Shown here one piece after another: positions 15,418 to 22,703 of a stretch of 51,011 bases of DNA. Every line of letters begins with the position of its first letter. Within the stretch, counting starts at the first letter, position 1. A program made the position numbers and the translations under genes. The stretch is from Amycolatopsis pittospori (GTDB lineage: Bacteria; Actinomycetota; Actinomycetes; Mycobacteriales; Pseudonocardiaceae): positions 1-51,011 of the forward strand of contig NZ_JACBXD010000057.1 in NCBI RefSeq assembly GCF_013870525.1. The letters are read 5' to 3'. Below the pieces are notes generated by a model, which worked only from the letters and a program-made list of their open reading frames with translations, searched no databases and was not told the origin of the DNA.

Positions 15418-16809
15418 CTAACGTTCCCCACGGACGGTTCGCCGCAGCTTCGGCACCCGCTCGTGCAAGGTGCGTTCCGCGCCTCGCTGCGTCGGTTCGT
15501 AGTAGTCCCGCCCGACCAGTTCGTCCGGCGGGTACTGTTGCGCCAGAACACCTTCCGGCACTTTTTGCGGATGCCGGTAACCCTTCGCGTTCCCGAGTTT
15601 CTCCGCACCCGCGTAGTGCCCGTCGCGTAGATGCGGTGGCACGGTCCCGATCCGCCCGGACCGGACATCGGACAGGGCCGCGTCGATCGAGGTGACGATG
15701 GCGTTCGACTTCGGCGCGGTCGCCAGGTGCACGGTCGCCTGCGCCAAGGCCAGTCGTCCCTCGGGCATCCCGATGAACTGCACCGCGTGCGCCGCGGCGA
15801 TGGCGGACTGCAGCGCCGTCGGATCGGCCATCCCGATGTCCTCGCTCGCGTGCACGACCAGGCGCCGGGCCAGGAACCGCGGGTCCTCCCCCGCCTCGAT
15901 CATCCGCGCCAGGTAATGCAGCGCGGCGTCCACATCGGACCCTCGGATCGATTTGATGAACGCGCTGATCACGTCGTAGTGCTGATCGCCGTCGCGGTCG
16001 TAACGCACCGCCGCTTTGTCCACTGTGGACTCGACGATGGCGAGGTCGATCGTCTTGTGCTCGGTCGCGCTCGCGGCGTCGGCGGCGGCTTCCAGCGCGG
16101 TGAGCGCGCGCCGGGCGTCGCCGGTGGCCAGCCGCACCAGATGCGCCCGCGCCTCTTCGGTCAGGGTGAGCTCACCGCCCAGACCGCGTTCGTCGGTCAG
16201 CGCGCGCTCGATCAGCGCGACGATGTCGTCGTCGGTCAGCGGCCGCAGCTGCAGCACCAGCGACCGCGAGAGCAGCGGGGCGACGACGGAGAACGACGGG
16301 TTCTCGGTGGTGGCCGCCACCAGCAGCACCGTGCGATCCTCGACCGCGCCGAGCAGGGCGTCCTGCTGGGTCTTGGAGAACCGGTGGACCTCGTCGATGA
16401 ACAGGACGGTGTTCTCGGCGTTGTAGTTGCGGCGGCGCCGGGCCTCTTCGATGACCCCGCGCACCTCCTTCACGCCCGCCGACAACGCCGACATCGCCAC
16501 GAACCGGCGTCCGGTCGCGGCCGAGACGAGGTTCGCGAGCGTGGTCTTGCCGGTCCCCGGCGGGCCGTAGAGCAGCACGGACGCGGGAGCGGCGCCCTCG
16601 ACGAGCCGCCGCAGCGGCGCGCCCTCGCGCAGCAGGTGCTGCTGGCCGACGACCTCGCCGAGCGTCCGCGGCCGCATGCGCACGGCCAGCGGCGATCCCG
16701 CGGGTACGGCGGGCTCCCTCGGCTCGTCCGCTTCCGGAGGCGGCCCGAGATCGGGGTTCACGGTGAAGAGTTCGTCCTGTGCCACGGTGTCGACGGTAGC
16801 CGTAGCCAC
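15418..16809 (-). CDS. rarA: Replication-associated recombination protein A (RarA/MgsA)
   Basis: Clamp-loader-like AAA+ ATPase of 463 residues that acts at stalled replication forks. Visible are RMRPRTLGEVVGQQHLL (family N-terminal motif), Walker A LLYGPPGTGKTT, Walker B VLFIDEVHRFSKTQQDALL, sensor 1 LVAATTENPSF, and the C-terminal tetramerisation region with SEDIGMADPTALQ and YRHPQKVPEGVLAQQYPPDELVGRDYYEP. Length is normal. The GTG start is followed by an unconserved 40-residue tail. It ends 156 bases from the ALF-repeat gene, which contains nothing else I can name. Confidence 0.95.
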   Translation of the reverse strand: MATATVDTVAQDELFTVNPDLGPPPEADEPREPAVPAGSPLAVRMRPRTLGEVVGQQHLLREGAPLRRLVEGAAPASVLLYGPPGTGKTTLANLVSAATGRRFVAMSALSAGVKEVRGVIEEARRRRNYNAENTVLFIDEVHRFSKTQQDALLGAVEDRTVLLVAATTENPSFSVVAPLLSRSLVLQLRPLTDDDIVALIERALTDERGLGGELTLTEEARAHLVRLATGDARRALTALEAAADAASATEHKTIDLAIVESTVDKAAVRYDRDGDQHYDVISAFIKSIRGSDVDAALHYLARMIEAGEDPRFLARRLVVHASEDIGMADPTALQSAIAAAHAVQFIGMPEGRLALAQATVHLATAPKSNAIVTSIDAALSDVRSGRIGTVPPHLRDGHYAGAEKLGNAKGYRHPQKVPEGVLAQQYPPDELVGRDYYEPTQRGAERTLHERVPKLRRTVRGER

Positions 16810-16828
16810 CGACGGTTCCGGCCACAGG

Positions 16829-17677
16829 TCAGCGCAGCCGCTCCCGGAACGAGTGCCACATGATGACGGCCGCGTACGGCAGGAACTCGCGGCCCCGCCG
16901 CCACACCCACGGGACGCCCTTCAGCACCAGCCAGCCGACGTGCCCGGCGGCGCTCGGCTCGACCCCGCCCGCGCAGGTCAGGCTGACCGGACGCGGCACC
17001 GCGAACCCGGCTTCGGCGAGCCGTTCGGTGAACCCGGTCGCCAGCATCCGGTGGCCGAGTTCCGACGGGTGCAGCCGGTCGACGCTCCACGCGGTGAGGT
17101 CGTAAGCGCCGGGCAGCAGCTCCAGGTCGAGACAGGGAACGCCCTCGCGTTCGACGACGCCGGCGACGGCCTCGTTCAGTTCGGCGACCCGGTCGCTCAG
17201 CGCCCGCCGCAGCGACCGCGGGAGCCGGAACACCTTGCCGTGGTCGTGGTAGCGCACCGGCACCACGGTGGTGCCGACGGCCGCCAGCGACCGGATCACC
17301 TCGGTGAGGTCCGCGGCGATCTTCTCGGCGCTGAAATCGGGGCGCAGTGTGTCGTTCATTCCCGCCACCAGCACCGCGACGTCCGGGCGATGCGCCACGG
17401 CCGCGGGAAGCTGCTTCGTCAGCACGCACCCCATGCGCGCCCCGGCGAACGACGGATTCAGGTAGCCGTCCGGTTCGACGCCGAGCGCGTCGGCGACGAG
17501 CGGGCCGACACCACGCCAGCCGCCCCGGCCCGGCAGCGGGTCGCCCAGGCCCACCGCCGTGGAATCGCCGAGAACGACCATTCTGCGAGCGAGCCGGGAT
17601 GCGGCTGGAGCAGGAGGAAGGAGGGGTTCGGGACTCGGAGTGACTTCGACACTGATCACGGTCACGGTAGACACCAT
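16829..17677 (-). CDS. SGNH/GDSL hydrolase
   Basis: Esterase-fold protein of 282 residues. Block I is MVVLGDSTAVGLG with the nucleophile Ser, block III is VLVAGMNDTLRP (Asn of the oxyanion hole), and block V is VDRLHPSELGHRML (Asp and His). The first ~30 residues (Pro/Ala-rich) are poorly conserved, so the true start may be further in. Substrate unknown; the family removes acyl groups from lipids or carbohydrates. It ends 19 bases before rarA in the same direction. Confidence 0.87.
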   Translation of the reverse strand: MVSTVTVISVEVTPSPEPLLPPAPAASRLARRMVVLGDSTAVGLGDPLPGRGGWRGVGPLVADALGVEPDGYLNPSFAGARMGCVLTKQLPAAVAHRPDVAVLVAGMNDTLRPDFSAEKIAADLTEVIRSLAAVGTTVVPVRYHDHGKVFRLPRSLRRALSDRVAELNEAVAGVVEREGVPCLDLELLPGAYDLTAWSVDRLHPSELGHRMLATGFTERLAEAGFAVPRPVSLTCAGGVEPSAAGHVGWLVLKGVPWVWRRGREFLPYAAVIMWHSFRERLR

Positions 17678-17752
17678 CGGCCACGCAGACTCACCTGCGG
17701 TGATGCCTGGGTAACGCGACGAGGACAGGCGAGCGAAAAGTCCGTGCGGCGG

Positions 17753-18940
17753 TTACCGGAACGCGGGATAGAACGCCAGGTCCGCGTGCGGCCCCAGCCG
17801 GGCACCCAGCGCCGCGGCGACTCGGGTGGCGTGCTCGGAGATATCCGTCAGGCGGGCCCGAAGCGAGTGTTTTGCCAGCTCACGCCACCAGGTCACCAAC
17901 GCGGCCTCGCGGCTGATCGGCGTCGCGTGCCGGGTCAGGTCCAGCTCCGGAAGGATCTCCCAGGTGACGATCCACAACAGCAGCAACTGACCGTCCATCA
18001 GATGCTCGGCCAGCGCGTCCTCGTCCGAGAGCCCCGGCCAGACCGAAACCACCTCGGACCGCCAGGCCGCGATCATCGCCTCGCTCATTCCGGGCGGCAG
18101 CGCCAGCGCGTCCGCGCTGGAGGCGAACGGCAGCCGCAGGTACGCCGCGTCGACCAGCGCGCTGCGCACGCGGCCGCGTTCGAAATCGAGGAACCGGACT
18201 CCGCCGCTGGTCACGAGGTTGTTGTCCGGGGTGAGGTCGACCGGGCTGAACGCGCGGTACGACGGCGTCCCGGCCCGTTCGGCGACCTCCATGACCCGTT
18301 GCTGCACCGGCTCCGGCGTCTCGACGTCGAGCAGTTCTTCGAGCAGCCCGGGCAGTTGCGCGCAGACCGCGGGCAGCGGCGCGTCCTCGTTCTTGACCGG
18401 TCCGCCGAGACGGCGCAGCAGTGCGTTGAAATCGGCCTCGCGGCTCGCGGTGCTCGCGTGCAGCCTGCCCAGCGACCGCGCCCAGGACAGCAGTGCCCGT
18501 TCGGCGCCGCGGGCGTCGCGCGCGTGGAGTTTGTCGTGCAACGTCGGAACGCGGCCCAGGTCCTCGATCACGAGGACGCGGTCGCGGCCGTCGTGCGCGA
18601 GCAGTTCCGGGCACATCCGGTCTTCGGGCGCGAGCGCGGTGAACAGCTGGTAGCTGACCGCCTCCTGCGCGAACGGGTCGGCCCGGCCCGGCTCCGGTGG
18701 ATCGGGGTAATGCTTGATGACGAGGGTGCGCGGCAGCGCGAACGGCGACGACGCCACCCGCGCCCGCACCACCGTCGCCGGACCACTGCCGGCGAGGTCT
18801 TCGGGGGCGACGAGGGTGATGGCGCTGCCGAATCGACGGGAAAGAACCGTCTCACCGGCAGCTACCGCCGCTGCGACGGCGAGGGTTTCGGCTCCAGCTC
18901 CGACTGTGGAATCGTCGGCAGAGGAGGTATCGACTGTCAT
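17753..18940 (-). CDS. Aminoglycoside-phosphotransferase-fold kinase-like protein
   Basis: Protein of 395 residues with the APH/choline kinase fold. The nucleotide-binding Lys is in LVIKHYPDP, the hinge is VLVIEDLG, and the catalytic loop is YRAFSPVDLTPDNNLV with Asp and Asn placed as in HGDxxxxN, then FLDFERG as the metal-binding DFE in place of DFD/DWE. The His before the catalytic Asp is replaced (SPVD). Substrate cannot be assigned. The ATG at 18940 was chosen over an upstream start at 19003 because the earlier residues look non-coding. Confidence 0.8.
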   Translation of the reverse strand: MTVDTSSADDSTVGAGAETLAVAAAVAAGETVLSRRFGSAITLVAPEDLAGSGPATVVRARVASSPFALPRTLVIKHYPDPPEPGRADPFAQEAVSYQLFTALAPEDRMCPELLAHDGRDRVLVIEDLGRVPTLHDKLHARDARGAERALLSWARSLGRLHASTASREADFNALLRRLGGPVKNEDAPLPAVCAQLPGLLEELLDVETPEPVQQRVMEVAERAGTPSYRAFSPVDLTPDNNLVTSGGVRFLDFERGRVRSALVDAAYLRLPFASSADALALPPGMSEAMIAAWRSEVVSVWPGLSDEDALAEHLMDGQLLLLWIVTWEILPELDLTRHATPISREAALVTWWRELAKHSLRARLTDISEHATRVAAALGARLGPHADLAFYPAFR

Positions 18941-19019
18941 TGCCACCGACCCTACTCGTGACTGAGCAACCATGACCACTGAGATCCGGGCAATCGCGCG
19001 CACTGACGCGATATGGGAC

Positions 19020-19961
19020 TCATCCGCGTGAAAGCGGACGTTCCGTTACCCTCGTACGTTGCCCACGGCGGCGCAATGTCAACACAATGGCCGCAGCTGC
19101 AACGATTCCGATGAGATTGACCAGCAGCTGACCGGCGGAGTAGAGACACCGGTCCCACTGACCGGCAACGGCCGCGACCACGGCGTAACCCGCCGCGGGC
19201 ACCGTCGTCACCGAGATGAAGACGCCCACGAGTGCGGCGGATTTGGCCGAAGTCATGGAAAGCATCCCCGCCGCGCCCGCGAGCAGTGCGACGATCAGCG
19301 ACGCGATTCCCACCTGATAAACGAAATCGACCTCGTGGTTGTCCGCGAGTTTGCTGACCTCGAGGGTCCCGGTCGCGTTACCCACCAGCACCACACCGAG
19401 CGTGATCACCATGGCGATCGGGAATCCGCCGAGCAGCGCGATTCCGCCCTGCTTCACGAGATCTCCCCGCCGCAGCACCAGCCCGACCGCGATCGCCGCC
19501 AGCGGGCCGAATTCCGGCCCGACCACCATCGCGCCGACGATGGTGACGGACGAGTTCGTGATCACGCCGACCGAAGCCAGCAGGCACGCGATGGTCAGGA
19601 ACGCCTGAAAGGTCCAGGTGAGCCGGGACTCCTCGCCGCTGCGGCCGACCAGTTCCTGCCACACCACCGCGTCCGCGGCCTCGCCCGGGGCGTTCTCCTC
19701 GGCCTCGTCCGCGGCGTCGGACACCGCGGTGTCGAGCGCCTCCAGCGTGATCCCGCCGGTGTGGTCGAGGTCGAGACCGCACAGCGACTCGATGATCTCG
19801 TCCGCCGCCTCGCGGGCGATGTCGGCTTCGAGCAGGTCGCCCTCGGGGGAGACCGCCACCCCGTGATGCACGACGAGGTGCGCGGTCCCGGCGTGTTCCC
19901 GCAGGATCCGGATCGCTTCCTCGGTCCGGTCCGGCGGGCACACGGCCCTGAGATGGAGCAT
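19020..19961 (-). CDS. DUF389 membrane protein
   Basis: Protein of 313 residues. The first ~105 residues form a soluble ferredoxin-like domain (MLHLRAVCPPDRTEEAIRILRE), followed by about six membrane helices. The conserved run VGVITNSSVTIVGAMVVGPEFGPLAAIAVGL is the DUF389 signature (VIxNSxAxIIGAMLISPLMGPI-type). Function unknown. Its ATG overlaps the aspS stop by one base (TGATG), so it is translated after aspS. Confidence 0.88.
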   Translation of the reverse strand: MLHLRAVCPPDRTEEAIRILREHAGTAHLVVHHGVAVSPEGDLLEADIAREAADEIIESLCGLDLDHTGGITLEALDTAVSDAADEAEENAPGEAADAVVWQELVGRSGEESRLTWTFQAFLTIACLLASVGVITNSSVTIVGAMVVGPEFGPLAAIAVGLVLRRGDLVKQGGIALLGGFPIAMVITLGVVLVGNATGTLEVSKLADNHEVDFVYQVGIASLIVALLAGAAGMLSMTSAKSAALVGVFISVTTVPAAGYAVVAAVAGQWDRCLYSAGQLLVNLIGIVAAAAIVLTLRRRGQRTRVTERPLSRG

Positions 19962-21733
19962 CAGTTCTTCACGGGCGGCGCGGGCTTGGCGTCGATGCCC
20001 GCCTCCTTGCGCTGCTCCGGCGTGATCGGCGCCGGAGCCGCGGTCAGCGGGTCGAACCCGCCACCGGTCTTCGGGAACGCGATCACGTCACGCAGCGATT
20101 CGGCCTTGGCCAGCAGCATGACGATCCGGTCCCAGCCGAACGCGATACCGCCGTGCGGCGGCGGGCCGAAGGCGAAGGCGTCGAGCAGGAAGCCGAACTT
20201 CTCCTGCGCCTCCTCCTCGCCAAGGCCCATCAGCTCGAAGACCTGCTTCTGCAGTTCCTGCTGGTGGATACGGATCGAGCCGCCGCCGATCTCGTTGCCG
20301 TTGCAGACGATGTCGTAGGCGTAGGCCAGCGCGTTGCCGGGGTCGTCGGCGAGTTTGCCGATCCACTCCGGGGTCGGCGAGGTGAAGGCGTGGTGCAGGG
20401 CCTTCCACTTGCCGCCGCCGACGGCGACGTCGTCGGACTCGTCGGCCGAGATGAACATCGGGAAGTCGACGACCCACACGAACGACCAGGCGTTCTCGTC
20501 GATCAGGCCGAGACGGCTGCCGATCTCCAGCCGCGTCGCGCCGAGCAGCGAACGCGCGTCGGAGGGCTTGCCGGCGGCGAAGAAGACGCAGTCGCCGGGC
20601 TTGGCGCCGACGGCGTCGGCGACGGTCTCCCGCTCCTTCTCCGACAGGTTCTTCGCGACCGGCCCGCCGAGCGTGCCGTCCTCGTTGACCAGGATGTAGG
20701 CGAGACCGCGGTGACCGCGCTGCTTGGCGAAGTCCTGCCAGGCGTCGAGGGTGCGGCGCGGCTGGTCGGCCCCGCCCGCCATCACGACGGCACCGACGTA
20801 GGGCGCCTGGAACACGCGGAACGGCGTGTCGGCGAAGAACGCCGTCATATCCGTGAGTTCGAGGTCGAAGCGCAGGTCCGGCTTGTCCGAGCCGTACTTC
20901 TCCATCGCCTCGGCGTAGGTGATGCGGCGGAACGGCCGGGGGATCTCGGCGCCGATCAGCTTCCACAGCGCGGTGACGATGTCCTCGCCGAGGGCGATGA
21001 CGTCGTCCTGTTCGACGAAGCTCATCTCGATGTCGAGCTGGGTGAACTCCGGCTGCCGGTCGGCGCGGAAGTCCTCGTCCCGGTAGCAGCGCGCGATCTG
21101 GTAGTACCGCTCGAGCCCGCCGACCATGAGCAGCTGCTTGAACAGCTGCGGCGACTGCGGGAGCGCGTACCAGGAGCCGGGCTTGAGCCGCGCCGGGACC
21201 ACGAAGTCGCGGGCGCCCTCGGGGGTGGAGCGGGTCATGGTCGGGGTCTCGACCTCGACGAACTCCTGCGCGTGCAGCACCTCGCGGGCGGCGCGGTTGA
21301 CGTCGCTGCGCAGGCGCATCGCGGCGGCGGGGCCGCTGCGGCGCAGGTCGAGGTAACGGTGCTTGAGGCGCACCTCTTCACCGACGTCGACGCGGTCGTC
21401 GATCGGGAACGGCAGCACGGCCGCCTCGGAGAGCACCTCGAGCTCGGTGGCCAGCACCTCGATCTCCCCGGTGGGGATCTCGGCGTTGGCGTTGCCGTCG
21501 GGACGCTTCGAGACCTCGCCGACGATGCGGAGGCAGTATTCGGAGCGCAGCTGGTGGGCGCGCTCGGCCATCTCGCCCTCGCGGAAGACGACCTGGCTCA
21601 CGCCGCTGGCATCGCGCAGATCGATGAAGATGACGCCGCCGTGATCGCGCCGCCGAGCCACCCATCCGGTGAGGGTGACCGTCTGACCGGCGTGCTCGGC
21701 ACGCAAGGTGCCGGCTTTGTGGGTGCGAAGCAC
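19961..21733 (-). CDS. aspS: Aspartyl-tRNA synthetase AspS
   Basis: Class II synthetase of 590 residues, the bacterial long form. An N-terminal OB anticodon-binding fold (TLTGWVARRRDHGGVIFIDLRD) is followed by the catalytic core with motif 2 (QIARCYRDEDFRADRQPEFTQLD), the bacterial GAD insertion (about 290-410), and motif 3 (GGIAFGWDRIVMLL). His31 in RRRDHGG is the residue associated with non-discriminating AspRS, as in Pseudomonas aeruginosa, where it charges both tRNA-Asp and tRNA-Asn; the discriminating E. coli enzyme has Leu. The GTG start has GAAGGAGA ahead. Confidence 0.97.
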   Translation of the reverse strand: MLRTHKAGTLRAEHAGQTVTLTGWVARRRDHGGVIFIDLRDASGVSQVVFREGEMAERAHQLRSEYCLRIVGEVSKRPDGNANAEIPTGEIEVLATELEVLSEAAVLPFPIDDRVDVGEEVRLKHRYLDLRRSGPAAAMRLRSDVNRAAREVLHAQEFVEVETPTMTRSTPEGARDFVVPARLKPGSWYALPQSPQLFKQLLMVGGLERYYQIARCYRDEDFRADRQPEFTQLDIEMSFVEQDDVIALGEDIVTALWKLIGAEIPRPFRRITYAEAMEKYGSDKPDLRFDLELTDMTAFFADTPFRVFQAPYVGAVVMAGGADQPRRTLDAWQDFAKQRGHRGLAYILVNEDGTLGGPVAKNLSEKERETVADAVGAKPGDCVFFAAGKPSDARSLLGATRLEIGSRLGLIDENAWSFVWVVDFPMFISADESDDVAVGGGKWKALHHAFTSPTPEWIGKLADDPGNALAYAYDIVCNGNEIGGGSIRIHQQELQKQVFELMGLGEEEAQEKFGFLLDAFAFGPPPHGGIAFGWDRIVMLLAKAESLRDVIAFPKTGGGFDPLTAAPAPITPEQRKEAGIDAKPAPPVKN

Positions 21734-21844
21734 TGCGGGTGCTCTCCTTCGGCATCACGTTCTGCGATTCGACGGCTTTTCGCCGACGTCAAAGGCTAAC
21801 GAATCGCCACGGATGCCTCGCGACCAGGTGCGAGCCGCGTGTCG

Positions 21845-22426
21845 TCAGATCGTCGGCCATGCCTCCAGCGCGGCGACCATGCGCCGGGTGTGGGCCAGGT
21901 AATCGGGTACGGACAGCACCCGGCCGTCGATGTTCTCCAGCAGCCAGCCTGCCGCCGCCTCCTTGGAGGCGAAGAACTGGGTGCAGACCAGTGCCTCGAC
22001 GTAATCCGCTCCGAGGGTGAGGTCGATGCCGGACAACCGCGACGCGGCGACGACGGCGTGCGGAGGATCGACGCTCAATACCCTGTCGCGGGTGAAGTGG
22101 ACGCGGACGCGTGCTCCCGTCGCCGGGCAGGTCGAATCCGCGTGCACGGGTTCACCGGTCGCGATGGCCAGCAGGAACAGGTCGACGCGGTACCGGTCGG
22201 AACCGGCCCGGTCGGCCGTGCCGGGACGCGAGCCGCGGTCCATCAGGACGAGGCCGTCACGGATGACGAAGCCCATCAGGTCCATCAGCCGGTGCGCCTC
22301 GTCCGGGTTCATCCCGACGGTCGCGGCGAGTCTGCCGATGGCGATGGGGTGTCTGCCCGCTCTGGTCAGCTTGGTCGCCGCCCAGGCGATGCGAACAGCG
22401 GCGGTGCGATCCGTCCGGGTGGTCAA
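21845..22426 (-). CDS. MerB-like (alkylmercury lyase family) protein
   Basis: Protein of 193 residues. The N-terminal ~75 residues form a winged-helix-like domain as in MerB. The C-terminal part has the MerB order: a Cys in the first half (C100, STCPATGARVRVHF), a strand with SVDPPHAVV, and a second Cys before FFASKEAAAGWL (C148). These match MerB C96 and C159. MerB D99, three residues after the first Cys, is Thr here (C-P-A-T), so lyase activity is doubtful. The TTG start is supported by a strong GAGGAGG site. No merA, merR or merT is nearby. Function may not involve mercury. Confidence 0.72.
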   Translation of the reverse strand: MTTRTDRTAAVRIAWAATKLTRAGRHPIAIGRLAATVGMNPDEAHRLMDLMGFVIRDGLVLMDRGSRPGTADRAGSDRYRVDLFLLAIATGEPVHADSTCPATGARVRVHFTRDRVLSVDPPHAVVAASRLSGIDLTLGADYVEALVCTQFFASKEAAAGWLLENIDGRVLSVPDYLAHTRRMVAALEAWPTI

Positions 22427-22633
22427 CAGGCACCTCCTCGCCTTCCTCTTCTTTGAGATTAAGCACGAAACGGAATTCAGCCAAGTGACTGGGCCGAACG
22501 GCCGAATCCGTTGTTACGTAAGAAGATTCACAGTGCGCGGAGTGCATCGGCGAGGGATTTTCCGGAACCGCCCGAAAAGCGGCGGGCTTTCGGACGCGTG
22601 CGTCGAAAGTGGCGGGGTGAGGAGCGGACCGGC

Positions 22634-22683
22634 TGGTCGTGAGCGGGGATTCGGATGAGAACCCGAATCCCCGCTCACGACCA
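22634..22683. repeat. Perfect 21-bp inverted repeat, degenerate member of the GTGAGTGG family
   Basis: Arms 22634-22654 and 22663-22683 pair perfectly around an 8-base loop. It shares CTGGTCGTGAG and GATTCGG with the hairpins at 4661 and 46285, but positions inside the arm differ (GTGAGCGGGG versus GTGAGTGGCG) with matching changes in the opposite arm. It lies 21 bases after the radical SAM gene's stop, on the side where a terminator would be. The remaining 22427-22633 holds only the upstream region of the MerB-like gene. Confidence 0.85.
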
Positions 22684-22703
22684 GGCCTTTCAGTGCCGGC
22701 GAC

